A DNA stretch of 64,000 nucleotides from UBA4733 sp036734945 (GTDB taxonomy: Bacteria; Chloroflexota; UBA4733): assembly GCA_036734945.1 (NCBI GenBank), contig DAIMXP010000002.1, positions 89,580 to 153,579 on the forward strand. Direction: 5' to 3'. The position numbers and the translations under genes were made by a program. This document shows positions 41,173-50,394 of the stretch, one piece after another; positions within the stretch are counted from its first letter, which is position 1, and every line of letters begins with the position of its first letter. The notes under the pieces are model-generated. The model was not told the origin of the DNA. It saw only the letters and a list, made by a program, of their open reading frames with translations, and did no database searches.

Positions 41173-42960
41173 TCACGCCGGCATAGTCTCCCTGGCTGCA
41201 GCGTCCGGCGCCAGCGGCGGTACCTGAATTGTCCGCTCACCGACGTAATAGACAAGACCTGGTTTTCCGCCCGGTTGCCGGCGCACATTGCCGACGCTGG
41301 TGTAGTCGACGGCCGCTCGCGACTCGCCGCGGGCGGAGCTGAGATACGCTGCGACGCCAGCGGCGCGTGAGAGCACGTCATCCGGCACCGGGCGTCCGGC
41401 GGAGCGCACCACCACATGCGAGCCGGGAACCCCTTTGGCATGGAGCCACATATCCTGACGCGCTGCCAGGCGAAAGGTCAGCGCGTCGTTGATCTGACTG
41501 GTTTTGCCGAAAAGCACCTCGAACCCCTCGACACGAATCGCCGAAGGCGTGGCCGTGGCGGCCGCCGGCCCGCGTGTACCTTTACGGGGCGCCTTTCGAC
41601 CTTGCGTGCGACCACCGGCAGCGCGCTCCCGTTCCGCAAAGAAACCGCCACTTCGCAATTCCGCTTCCAGGCGCACATAGTCTGCTGGCGTCTCGCAGAG
41701 AGCAACGTCGTTGAGCACCTGGCGCGCAAAGGCCAGGTCTAGCGACAGTTCAGCCTGTTGCGGCCCAAGGGCCTCAATGGTGCGTTTGGCGCGTGCGTAA
41801 CGCTTGAAAATTTGCTGAGCGTTTTGGACGGCGGTGAGCGACGGATCAACCGGTATGTGTACAGTGTCGCCTGCAAAGTCCTCCAGGAGGACCTCCCGCT
41901 GGTCGCGTGCTATGTCAGGCTGGTAGGTGAGCAGCACTTCGCCCATCTGGCGCAACTGCAACTGATCCTGCGCTTTGGCTACCTGCTGCTTGATCGTGGC
42001 CAGGCGGCGCTCGGTACGCTCCGCCACCGGTTTCACCATCGCCAGCAAGCGGGTGCGTTGCGTTGTCAGGCGGTCATCGCTTTCGCGCGGCGCGAAGTAA
42101 CGCTCGACGGCCAGGCTGATCGAATTGGCATCCTCGACCGTCGCGGTCGTTTCAAAGGAACGCAGTCGGTATGGCGCGAAGGCCAGGAGTTGTGCTCCTC
42201 GCCGTGCAAACGATGGCGTGCAGGGAGCGCCATTGACAAGCGGCGCGAAGAGATCATGTAGCACCGTTGCCAGTGCCCCGGCATCGGGGCTCTCCCTGTG
42301 CGTGCGGAAGACGGCCTCGCTGGCGGCAGTGGGGCTTATCGCCAGAACGCGCGGCAAATGCTCGATCAGATTTCGACCCTGAGCCTCCGCCAGGGCAGCG
42401 TTGAGGTCCTCCGGCGTGACGTTACTGGGATCAAGCCGCGCCGCGCCGCTGCCTCCCGTGGCGGTGGCTGGCGGTGGCGGCACGTAGGTCAGGTGTGGCT
42501 GGATGACACGGGTGCGGCTCATCTCTCCAGTGACGTGGCGCAGGGCGCCGAGTACGACGCCGGCCTCATCGGTCAATATGGCGTTGCTTTGCCGCCCAAG
42601 CAACTCTATAATGAGCGTGCGCCGCGGTTCGGCGCCGTGTACCGTCTCCAGGTGTAGGATGCGCTCCAACGGGGGTTGATGAACCGAAACAATGCGCGCG
42701 CTTTCCAAATGCTTGCGCAGGAGCATGACAAAGGGCGTCGGCGCGTCGAAGCCGCTGCCCAGCTTGCGTTCGCGTACCAGGTGGGCACGCGCAAAGCGAG
42801 GGTTGAATGACTGAAAGACCTGCCAGTTCTGGTTCTGGCTGCGAACCAGCAGCGCAAGCGACCAGGCATCGGGCTGAAAAATCTTGTCGATTCGACCGCC
42901 CAGCAGCACGCGGCGCCACTCCTCGGCCACCGCGCCGGACGTCAGCGCGTCATAATGCAT
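41173..42960 (-). CDS. rqcH: NFACT/RqcH ribosome quality-control protein
   Basis: 595 residues with the NFACT arrangement: NFACT-N (MHYDALTSGAVAEEWRRVLL, GRIDKIFQPDAWSLALLVRS, FNPRFARAHL, PTPFVMLLRKHLESARI), two HhH-like helices, a coiled coil (LATIKQQVAKAQDQLQLRQ) and NFACT-R at the end (ALTFRLAARQDMWLHAKGVP, GSHVVVRSAGRPVPDDVLSR, VAAYLSSARGESRAAVDYTS). RqcH binds stalled 50S-peptidyl-tRNA and adds Ala tails. The start is divergent from gmk and only 70 bp away, so both share a promoter region. Confidence 0.92.
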   Translation of the reverse strand: MHYDALTSGAVAEEWRRVLLGGRIDKIFQPDAWSLALLVRSQNQNWQVFQSFNPRFARAHLVRERKLGSGFDAPTPFVMLLRKHLESARIVSVHQPPLERILHLETVHGAEPRRTLIIELLGRQSNAILTDEAGVVLGALRHVTGEMSRTRVIQPHLTYVPPPPATATGGSGAARLDPSNVTPEDLNAALAEAQGRNLIEHLPRVLAISPTAASEAVFRTHRESPDAGALATVLHDLFAPLVNGAPCTPSFARRGAQLLAFAPYRLRSFETTATVEDANSISLAVERYFAPRESDDRLTTQRTRLLAMVKPVAERTERRLATIKQQVAKAQDQLQLRQMGEVLLTYQPDIARDQREVLLEDFAGDTVHIPVDPSLTAVQNAQQIFKRYARAKRTIEALGPQQAELSLDLAFARQVLNDVALCETPADYVRLEAELRSGGFFAERERAAGGRTQGRKAPRKGTRGPAAATATPSAIRVEGFEVLFGKTSQINDALTFRLAARQDMWLHAKGVPGSHVVVRSAGRPVPDDVLSRAAGVAAYLSSARGESRAAVDYTSVGNVRRQPGGKPGLVYYVGERTIQVPPLAPDAAARETMPA

Positions 42961-43029
42961 GATCTTTCGCCCCCCGCCGGGCAGTCTACCACTGGCGTCG
43001 ATGCGCGCCAGTCGGGGCGCTCAGACGGG

Positions 43030-43635
43030 ATGCCGAAGCGGCGTGGCATGCTGTTCATCCTTTCTGCCCCTTCGGGTGCCGGTAAAGATTCCTTGATCGC
43101 GGTTCTGAAGCCGGCGGAGGTTGGGCTTGAGCGCGTCGTCAGCTATACGACCCGCCCGCCGCGGCCCGAGGAGGTCAACGGCGTGGCCTATCACTTCAGT
43201 GATGAGCAGACGATGCGCGCGATGTTGGCTGCCGGCGACCTCGTGGAGTGTACCGAGTTCATTCCAGGCAGGTTCTACGGCACGCCTCGGCGGGCTGTAG
43301 ACAACGCCCTGGCTGCCGGCCGCGACGTCCTCATCAAGCCGGAAGTGCTGGGCGCCGCCAAGGTGAAGGCGGCATATCCAAATGCGGTCATGATCTTTCT
43401 CGCGCCGCCGAGCCCGGAAGAAGCCACCCGCCGGATGGATACACGCCAGTCGGAAACCGCCGACGATGCCAGAGCGCGGGTTGAGGCGATGGCGCGGGAG
43501 TTCGCCGCGGCCAGCACCTACGACTACGTTGTCGTCAATGAGACCGGCCGGCTTGATGAGGCCGTTGCGCGGGTGCGGGAGATCGTGGCCGGGGAGCGGC
43601 GGAAGCGGCTGGGTGGGAAGGGGCCTGGCGACTGA
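43030..43635 (+). CDS. gmk: Guanylate kinase
   Basis: 201 residues from ATG 43030. P-loop FILSAPSGAGKDSL, SYTTRPPRPEEVNGVAYHFS (GMP-binding), LVECTEFIPGRFYGTPRRAV, IKPEVLGAAKVKAAYPNAVM and the C-terminal YDYVVVNETGRLDEAV. It phosphorylates GMP to GDP. Usual position 'NGVDYHF..' is NGVAYHFS. The last three residues and the TGA lie inside the dispersed repeat at 43624, so the repeat has replaced the original stop region. Confidence 0.92.
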   Translation: MPKRRGMLFILSAPSGAGKDSLIAVLKPAEVGLERVVSYTTRPPRPEEVNGVAYHFSDEQTMRAMLAAGDLVECTEFIPGRFYGTPRRAVDNALAAGRDVLIKPEVLGAAKVKAAYPNAVMIFLAPPSPEEATRRMDTRQSETADDARARVEAMAREFAAASTYDYVVVNETGRLDEAVARVREIVAGERRKRLGGKGPGD

Positions 43636-43758
43636 AGTCGCGGCTACCACCAGCAAAGCCGCCCTTCGGCGGCTGAGCAGCCTGGTGGCTGCCCCAGTCC
43701 GCGCAGCGCCCAGAGGGCACCCGCTTCGCCCCGTGTAGCCGCGACTTCAGTCGCCAGG
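43624..43758. repeat. Dispersed palindromic repeat, copy 3
   Basis: CCTGGCGACTGAAGTCGCGG at the left and CCGCGACTTCAGTCGCCAGG at the right are perfect inverted ends of 20 bp. The interior differs from copies 1 and 2 but has the same layout of small stems (GCCGCCCTTCGGCGGC). It supplies the stop codon of gmk. Confidence 0.85.
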
Positions 43759-43784
43759 CGTGCCCGGTTGCACTCGCACCTTTT

Positions 43785-45662
43785 CTAGCCTCCCGCCAGG
43801 CGCTTCACCGCTGCCTCGATATGTCCGGCGTCGATACCCGCAGCATTCATCAGCTCGGCCGGCTCACCGGAGCCGGGCATTCCCTGGACGGCCAGGTGGA
43901 CCACCGTGGGGTCGAGGCCCTTGCTGCTCAGTGCCTCAAGTACCGCGTCGCCCAGGCCACCCTCGGGCCTGTGATCCTCGACTACCACCAGGTTGCCGTG
44001 GCACTCCTTGACGGCGGCGGCGATCGTTTCGGCGTCAAGCGGCTTGACTGAGTAGGCGTCAATGATACGGACGGCGATGCCCTGCCTCTGGAGCTTCTCG
44101 TAGGCGGCGAGCGCCTCATGAACGGTGATGCCTGCCGCCACGACCGCTGCCTGGTCGTTGTCGGAACGCTTGAGCACCGCGCTGCCACCAACGCGCACAT
44201 CGACCTCGGGCGGATACAGCACCGTTGTTGATTCACGGGTCGAGCGCAGGTAGGAGATGCCGGGCTGCTGGGCCATCAGTTCCACCAACTTGATCGTCTG
44301 GTTGGCGTCACTTGGATAAAGCACTGTGCTGCCGTGTACGGCGCGCATCATGGCGAGGTCCTCCAGCGCCATCTGGGAGGGACCATCGGCGCCGATCGAC
44401 ACTCCGGCGTGCGAGCCGCAGAGACGGAGGTTAGCGCGAGAAATGGCGGCCATCCGAATAAAGTCGTAAGCGCGGCTCATGAAAGCAGCGAAGGTGGAGG
44501 CGAAGGAAACGTAGTGCCGCACCTGCATGCCGATGGCCGCCGACACCAACTGCTGCTCGGCGATGAACATCTCGAAGAAGCGCTCGGGATAGGTCTTGCC
44601 GAAGATGTCGGCGAACGTCGAGTTACTGACCTCGGCGTCGAGGACGACGACATCCTCTCGTGCGGCGCCGAGAGCCCGGAGGGCGTCGCCGTAGGCCCGC
44701 CGCGTGGCCATCTTCGAGCCAAGTGGGTATCCGGCGAACTGCACGGCGCTCACCGGGAAGTCACGCCGGCTGCCGGCGGCAGGAGCTTTGGGCTTGACGG
44801 TCAGGTGGCGCTCGCCCCCGAGCTCAGCGATAGCCCTCGTCGCGTCTTCGGGCGGTAGAGCCTTGCCATGCCAGCCGCCGACGTCTTCCAGCCAGGCTAC
44901 CCCTGCCCCCTTCTTCGTTTTGGCCACGATGAGCGTCGGAGCCTGAGTCTCGGCGGTCGCTTGCTTGTACGCCGCGTTGATCGCGTCGACGTCGTGACCG
45001 TCAATCTCGATGGCATTCCAGCCGAAGGCACGCGCCCGCGCGGCGTAGGCCGGGCTGTTCCAGCCCAGTTCGGTGGGGCCGCGCTGACCCAGCCGGTTCA
45101 TATCGAGGATGGCGATCAGGTTGTTGAGTTTTCGATTGCCGGCGTGGTCGAAAGCCTCCCAGATCGAGCCTTCGGCCATCTCGCTGTCGCCGAGGAGCAC
45201 CCAGACGTGGTAGTCCAGCTTGTCGAGGAACTTGCCGGCCAGCGCCACACCCACGCCGATCGGCAGACCCTGGCCGAGCGAACCGGTGGCGACGTCAACC
45301 CAGGGGAGGATTGGCGTCGGGTGCCCTTCCAGCCGGCTGCCGAATTTGCGCAGCGTCAGGAACTCCTGGTCGCTGACCGCATCGGCAGCACGGTACATGG
45401 AGTACAGCAGCGGTGAGGCGTGGCCCTTGGAAAAGATCAGGTGGTCGTTGTTCGGGTTCTGGGGAGCAGCAAAGTCATACCGCAAATACTCGGCCAGGAG
45501 CACAGCCATCAAGTCCGCAGCGGACATTGACGAGGTCGGGTGTCCGGAACCGGCGGCAGTGGTGCAGCGGATGCTATCCACCCGCAACTGTTGCGCCAGT
45601 TCGTGCCACTGCGACGGCTGACTGGTGGCACTCGCACTTGACGGCGCCGATGGTGTGCTCAT
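43785..45662 (-). CDS. tkt: Transketolase
   Basis: 625 residues from ATG 45662. N-terminal ThDP-binding half: GSGHPTSSMSAADLMAVLL, LIFSKGHASPLLYSMYRAAD, ATGSLGQGLPIGVG, VWVLLGDSEMAEGSIWEA (G-D...), LDMNRLGQRGPTEL. Pyrimidine half: GDALRALGAAREDVVVLDAE, FIAEQQLVSAAIGMQ. C-terminal domain: IIDAYSVKPLDAETIAAA. It is the fused single-chain form. It works in the pentose-phosphate pathway. The longer frame to 45755 is not needed. Confidence 0.93.
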   Translation of the reverse strand: MSTPSAPSSASATSQPSQWHELAQQLRVDSIRCTTAAGSGHPTSSMSAADLMAVLLAEYLRYDFAAPQNPNNDHLIFSKGHASPLLYSMYRAADAVSDQEFLTLRKFGSRLEGHPTPILPWVDVATGSLGQGLPIGVGVALAGKFLDKLDYHVWVLLGDSEMAEGSIWEAFDHAGNRKLNNLIAILDMNRLGQRGPTELGWNSPAYAARARAFGWNAIEIDGHDVDAINAAYKQATAETQAPTLIVAKTKKGAGVAWLEDVGGWHGKALPPEDATRAIAELGGERHLTVKPKAPAAGSRRDFPVSAVQFAGYPLGSKMATRRAYGDALRALGAAREDVVVLDAEVSNSTFADIFGKTYPERFFEMFIAEQQLVSAAIGMQVRHYVSFASTFAAFMSRAYDFIRMAAISRANLRLCGSHAGVSIGADGPSQMALEDLAMMRAVHGSTVLYPSDANQTIKLVELMAQQPGISYLRSTRESTTVLYPPEVDVRVGGSAVLKRSDNDQAAVVAAGITVHEALAAYEKLQRQGIAVRIIDAYSVKPLDAETIAAAVKECHGNLVVVEDHRPEGGLGDAVLEALSSKGLDPTVVHLAVQGMPGSGEPAELMNAAGIDAGHIEAAVKRLAGG

Positions 45663-45786
45663 GCTGTCTCCTTGCTTCTCTGGTCGTCGCCCCGCGCGAC
45701 GTCCTGCTTCGCGAGTCCCGGCGTGCCGGCAAGTCTCACCCGAATTCGTCTCCATAGTTGTAGCACGCGATCGCCAATTCCGCGCG

Positions 45787-47421
45787 CTAATAGGGATAGC
45801 GCAGGGCGTTCACTACTTCGGACGGGTCGACACGACGCGAGAGCGGCAGATAGACCAGATATGGGCCGACGGTTGCCTGGCGGAAGGTGACACCCAGCTT
45901 TCGCAGCGCGCTGCCCAAACCGGGCGACGGCAATGAGCCGACGACGAGCACGAACGCGGCGCGCTGCGACAGTTCAACGCTGCGAAAGTCGGTCGGAAAG
46001 CGGTTGATGGCGTGGCCAACCACGATATCGTAGTAGTCGGCACTGCGTACCGAGTCGCCACTGAGATACATCAGCGGGTCGCCGGCCCAGTGATTGAGCC
46101 AGACGTCGTACACGTCATTGTCTTGAAGCCAGTGCAGCAGCGGCCGGCTGTCCATTGGCAGGCGGTTCCAGTACGGCGATTGGAATACCTGTACCGGATC
46201 GCTTGTCAGGTGGCCTACCATATTGCCGACAAGCAGGAGTGCCAGGGCAGCCGCCCCCAGGGGTCGCCAGACCGTGGCGAGCCGCACGCACAACGCCGCC
46301 AGCAGTACGGGCAGAGCTGTCCAGAGCGGCAACAGGTAGCGACCACTGGCGTCGAACGGGGAGAGGGAGGGCCGTCCAAAGCCGCTGAGCACGTAAACAG
46401 CAAGTGTGACTGCCAGGAATACCAGGAGCGGTCGAGACTCCGGCACGGCGGACACGGCGGATGCGCCGCGCGCTCGCCATTGCCGTGGCGCATCGGCGGC
46501 CGCCAGTGCGAGCGCGCCGGCAACGGCACACCCCAGCGCCACGGTCAGTCCGCCGGGGAGCGAGCCCCACGGGCTCGTGAGGCCGACGACCCGCGGTAAG
46601 AGGGTGCGGAACAGCACGTGGAGAACCGCCAGGTCGTCGGCACTGCCGGCGCCTGTTCCGGCGAACAGCCAGCGAAAGGTCGCGCCCGCATGGTGCAGGT
46701 TGTACCACCAGAGCGGCGCGCCGCCGAGCGCGAAGCCGGGCAGTCCGAACGCGAGCGCACTGGGCAGCCAGCGGCGTATTCGACGCCAGGGCAAAAGGAG
46801 GAGAGCGGTCAGCAGATAATCGGCAACCAGCAGGTTCGCCCAGAGGGCGAGGCCGCTGATGAAACCAAGGACCAGCCAGTGCCAGCGCTGCAGCACACCC
46901 TGATACACGCGGCAGTACCAGGCGCCAAGCAGGAGCAGATCGCCCAGCACCATGATGTCGACGTATGACCCCCAGACTTTCAGGCTCACGGCGTCGAAAT
47001 AGACGGAAGGGACGGCGGCAAGCAAAGCGGCGACCACGGCAACGCCTCGACCGTACCAGGCCATCGCCAGGAACCAGGTTGTCACAATGAAGGCCACGCC
47101 ACTTAGCAAGGTCACGCAACGCAGTGCCGGTGCCGACGGTCCCAGGAGGGCAACGACTGGCGCCGCCAGATACGACTGCAGCATGCCCATGTACGGCACG
47201 CCGTACAGGAAGGTTGGGAAGTCACCGTGCAGGAGGCGCACCGCCCCGATACCGAAGAGCGCTTCGTCGCCCTCGATCATCCACTGGCTGCGCGCGTTCA
47301 ACCAGACCCGCAGCGCCAGCCCAAGAATGACCACCCCCGCGAGGAGCATCACTACCCGGCGATCTGCCCGGTCGCGCCTCGCCGGCACTACGCGGCCGTT
47401 AAGTAACCGGAGTCGACCCAT
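45787..47421 (-). CDS. GT-C type membrane glycosyltransferase (ArnT/PMT-like)
   Basis: 544 residues. After one N-terminal membrane helix, the loop SQWMIEGDEALFGIGAVRLL carries the E-x-D-E type acidic motif of GT-C enzymes. About eleven more hydrophobic helices follow (AFIVTTWFLAMAWYG, LLLLGAWYCRVYQG, FISGLALWANLLVADYLL). A soluble C-terminal part (LQDNDVYDVWLNHWAGDPLM) follows. It should transfer sugars from a lipid carrier outside the membrane. It overlaps the end of the upstream M23 peptidase gene by 34 bp, so both belong to one envelope operon. Confidence 0.78.
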   Translation of the reverse strand: MGRLRLLNGRVVPARRDRADRRVVMLLAGVVILGLALRVWLNARSQWMIEGDEALFGIGAVRLLHGDFPTFLYGVPYMGMLQSYLAAPVVALLGPSAPALRCVTLLSGVAFIVTTWFLAMAWYGRGVAVVAALLAAVPSVYFDAVSLKVWGSYVDIMVLGDLLLLGAWYCRVYQGVLQRWHWLVLGFISGLALWANLLVADYLLTALLLLPWRRIRRWLPSALAFGLPGFALGGAPLWWYNLHHAGATFRWLFAGTGAGSADDLAVLHVLFRTLLPRVVGLTSPWGSLPGGLTVALGCAVAGALALAAADAPRQWRARGASAVSAVPESRPLLVFLAVTLAVYVLSGFGRPSLSPFDASGRYLLPLWTALPVLLAALCVRLATVWRPLGAAALALLLVGNMVGHLTSDPVQVFQSPYWNRLPMDSRPLLHWLQDNDVYDVWLNHWAGDPLMYLSGDSVRSADYYDIVVGHAINRFPTDFRSVELSQRAAFVLVVGSLPSPGLGSALRKLGVTFRQATVGPYLVYLPLSRRVDPSEVVNALRYPY

Positions 47422-49445
47422 CCAAGCGTCTGCGTTCCGTTACCGACCTGTGCCCACCCACCGCTGAGACCGAGCACATGCACCTGATCGCCCTTCGCCA
47501 GGTAACTGGTAACGGGGGCGGTCGCGCCGGGGTCACTGTGAACCTTTAGGCCCAGGGCCGAGACGCTGGCGAGCTGCCCGCTCGTCACTGTTACGCCAGC
47601 TATTGCGGTTGCCGCCGGCTGGGGCGTCGTTACGGCTACGGTGGCGCCAGTTGTGGCAGGGGTTTGCGTAGAAGGAGGAGATGCGCTCGGCGCCGGGCTG
47701 GCAACAAGGGCCGCCGGACCGGCGCTCGGCTTTGCGCCGGCTTCCGGGGCAGGAACCGGTAGCCAGCCCATTGCCGTGAGTGACTCATCGCCCAATAGCC
47801 CGAGCTCCACGGCGTACGGGGTACCCGCGAATTCCGGATGATATTCAAAACGGGCGCGCTGGAAGTACTGGATGGTGGTCGGTCCGTGCGGACCATTCGT
47901 CGGCACTTCTTCGGATATTGGGTAGCCGAAAACTGTGATGCCGCCTCGGGAATTGAAATACTGCAGGAAGCCAAAGTTCACCGAGTGGCCAGTCTGGGGG
48001 AAATAGGCGTGCTGGGCACTGGACGTGAAGGCCGCAGCCTTCGTAAAGGGTTGCTGGTCTTTCGTCAACGCATCTCCCAACAGCGTGATCTGGACCTGCT
48101 GGCCGGCCGGCAGGTCTGGGTGATACTCAAAGCGCGCCCGTTGGAAGTACTGCACGGTCATGCCGTCCTGCTGTATTGCCTCGGTGCGCGGATAGCCAAA
48201 GATGTCCAGGCCCCCGTAGGAGCGGTAGAACTGCAGGAATGGCCAGCCGATGTTATGATCGGTCTGGGCGAAGAACTGTTTTCCCCCTGCGCTCGAAGCC
48301 GGAACGGCTAACGTTGGCAAGTCGGTACCGACGGTGACGTGCAGCCAGAAGACGGGGCCGAAGGCATTGCCGCTGCTGCCGGCCAGCCGCCACTGTTGTT
48401 GCTCCGACGTGCCAGCCGCCGCCGCGGGCGCGCGCAACGTCACGCTGACATTGGCGCTGGCGCCCGTTGGCACCTGGTCCACCGTTGCCGTTTGGAGGAC
48501 CTGAAAGGCGCTGCTGCCTTGCAAGGCGAGGTGGCTGCCGGCGGGCCAGGACTGTGTGCCGTCATTGCGGAGCATCCAGGCCTTGGTAAAGGTCTGGCCG
48601 CCATCGACGGTGCTCCCGTCCGGGAAGGTGACATCCTTGACGAAACTGGCATTCAGAGCGCTTGATACGGCACCCCCTGCCGGGAGTGACTGACCTGCGG
48701 GCGCGTTCGCGATATCGACAATGTGGGCAGCGCGCGTCCCTCCAGATGGAGCGTTCCCTGACGTGTAGCCCTGGTCCTGCACCGGCACGCCGCCATTGGA
48801 TGCGACATCGGCGAAGTAGACGGGAATAGACTGGCTAAACCAGGAGCCGGCGTCGGACTTCTCGACTTGAAAGTGCAGATGCGGGCCGCTGGCATAGCCG
48901 GTGGCGCCGCTGTAGGCGATGGGTTGACCCTGGTTCACATGATCCCCGACCTTGACCAGCGCCCCGTGGTACATCAGGTGCAAATAGGCAGCGCTGGTCC
49001 CATCGCCGTGATCGATAACCACATAGTTGGCCTGGACGATGTCTTCCTTCCAGTTCACCCCGCCGACGTTGCTCTCCTGGCCGACGAACCGCACCACGCC
49101 GGCCCGGGCAGCCTCGATCACACTCCCCGTCGGCATGTCGAAGTCCCAGGCATACGCCTGGACGCCCTTGTGGCTGAATGTCCCGTTATTGCCCTGCACG
49201 CAATCAAAGCTGATCCCGCCAGGCCACGGTAGGCGATAGGGCGACGGGGTAGAGGTCGCCGTTGGTGACGGTGTTGCGGTCGGGGCCGGCGCTGCCGTGG
49301 CCGGGGCCCAGCCGTAGGCCGACAGCAAGACGAACAGGCAGAGAGACACTGTGATAACGCCGAGGCAGGGTCGCCAGCGTCTCATCTGGCCGAAGGCCCG
49401 GCTGCGGGCTGAGGTAGTCCAGCGTGTATCGTGCGTCGTGTCCAT
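47388..49445 (-). CDS. Secreted M23 peptidase with Ig-like, FGYP-repeat and SH3 domains
   Basis: 685 residues from ATG 49445. Signal peptide (RPCLGVITVSLCLFVLLSAY), Thr/Pro linker, then an M23 domain: YAWDFDMPTGSVIEAARAGV, VVIDHGDGTSAAYLHLMYHG, YASGPHLHFQVEKS (metal ligands H...D and H-x-H). Next an NBR1-like Ig domain (FPDGSTVDGGQTFTKAWMLR, DGTQSWPAGS), two FGYP-type repeats (YGGLDIFGYPRTEA, RGGITVFGYPISEE, each ending YFQRARFEYHP) and a C-terminal SH3-like domain. It probably cleaves or binds cell wall. The repeat is shared with the protein at 61875. Confidence 0.8.
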   Translation of the reverse strand: MDTTHDTRWTTSARSRAFGQMRRWRPCLGVITVSLCLFVLLSAYGWAPATAAPAPTATPSPTATSTPSPYRLPWPGGISFDCVQGNNGTFSHKGVQAYAWDFDMPTGSVIEAARAGVVRFVGQESNVGGVNWKEDIVQANYVVIDHGDGTSAAYLHLMYHGALVKVGDHVNQGQPIAYSGATGYASGPHLHFQVEKSDAGSWFSQSIPVYFADVASNGGVPVQDQGYTSGNAPSGGTRAAHIVDIANAPAGQSLPAGGAVSSALNASFVKDVTFPDGSTVDGGQTFTKAWMLRNDGTQSWPAGSHLALQGSSAFQVLQTATVDQVPTGASANVSVTLRAPAAAAGTSEQQQWRLAGSSGNAFGPVFWLHVTVGTDLPTLAVPASSAGGKQFFAQTDHNIGWPFLQFYRSYGGLDIFGYPRTEAIQQDGMTVQYFQRARFEYHPDLPAGQQVQITLLGDALTKDQQPFTKAAAFTSSAQHAYFPQTGHSVNFGFLQYFNSRGGITVFGYPISEEVPTNGPHGPTTIQYFQRARFEYHPEFAGTPYAVELGLLGDESLTAMGWLPVPAPEAGAKPSAGPAALVASPAPSASPPSTQTPATTGATVAVTTPQPAATAIAGVTVTSGQLASVSALGLKVHSDPGATAPVTSYLAKGDQVHVLGLSGGWAQVGNGTQTLGWVDSGYLTAA

Positions 49446-49541
49446 CGCGCCGCATCCTAACACTGGCTCCTGGCACGGGCTATTGCCAACCAGGGAAATG
49501 CCCCGAATGTCCCAGCGCCCTCGTCCAATGGATGTCCAAAC

Positions 49542-49586
49542 GGCGATACACACGGTGCGCCGCATCGCCGCACCGTGTGTATCGCC
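49542..49586. repeat. Perfect 18-bp hairpin between divergent genes
   Basis: GGCGATACACACGGTGCG (49542-49559) and its exact reverse complement (49569-49586) flank a 9-bp loop. It lies between divergent starts (49445 and 49737), so a terminator role is unlikely; an operator, a small RNA hairpin or a short mobile repeat is more likely. Confidence 0.75.
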
Positions 49587-49736
49587 AGACATGTGCCATT
49601 CGGCGCATGGTCGAAACCCCGGCGTCCGGTGAGACCGCGGTACACTACTGAGCGAAGGGTCAGGGTCCGGCAGGGACCGCGGTGTGTCGTCGTCCGAGGG
49701 CCCGCCGCGGCTATCGGCGGAACAGTGGAAACGGGA

Positions 49737-50381
49737 ATGTTGCAGCACTCCAACGCCTTGACCGTAGCTGCGCTGGAGCAGGAACAGCGACGATTAGCGC
49801 GGACCATCCACGACGGTCCAGCCCAGATGCTGACCAACCTGGCGCTGCACAGCGAAATCATCGAGCGGCTCATCGGCGTCGACGACGAGCGTGCCATCCA
49901 GGAAGTGCGCGAAATGCGCCAGGAGGCGCTGCGTGGCGCTGAGGAAATGCGCCAGATGATCAACCAGTTCGTGCCCCCCGGGCTCCTGCAGCGCGACCTG
50001 GCTGAGGTGCTGGCGGAGCACGCCGCTCGCCTCGGCCAACGCTATGGCCTTATCGTGGAACTGGATGCGGCGAGTGGCCTCCCGCTCAGCGACTCGGACC
50101 AGGCGACGATCTTCCGCATTGTTCAAGAGGCTCTGCAAAATGTACTGCGTCACGGCAACACGCGACGTGCCTGGGTTCGCATGGGCACGGACGGACGTGA
50201 CATCGTTGCTGAGGTTGCCGACCAGGGTTCCGGCTTTGATCCTGCGGATCCGGCGCTCCTGCAAGGCGGCCATCTTGGGATAACCGGCATGCGCGAACGC
50301 GCCGAGCTCGCCGGGGGGAGTCTGCAAGTGGAGAGCAGGCCCGGCACGGGTACGCGAGTCGAACTACGCTTGCCGCGTTAG
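49737..50381 (+). CDS. Soluble NarL-family histidine kinase without a sensor domain
   Basis: 214 residues from ATG 49737. HisKA_3 dimerisation helix with the phosphorylated His in LARTIHDGPAQMLTNLALHS; the HATPase domain has FRIVQEALQNVLRHGNTRRA (N box), VADQGSGFDPADPALLQGGH (G1) and LGITGMRERAELAGGSLQVE (G2). This is the DegS/NarX/LiaS core, with no sensor or membrane part, so input must come from a partner. No response regulator gene is adjacent. Confidence 0.85.
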   Translation: MLQHSNALTVAALEQEQRRLARTIHDGPAQMLTNLALHSEIIERLIGVDDERAIQEVREMRQEALRGAEEMRQMINQFVPPGLLQRDLAEVLAEHAARLGQRYGLIVELDAASGLPLSDSDQATIFRIVQEALQNVLRHGNTRRAWVRMGTDGRDIVAEVADQGSGFDPADPALLQGGHLGITGMRERAELAGGSLQVESRPGTGTRVELRLPR

Positions 50382-50394
50382 GAACTGCCCAGAT

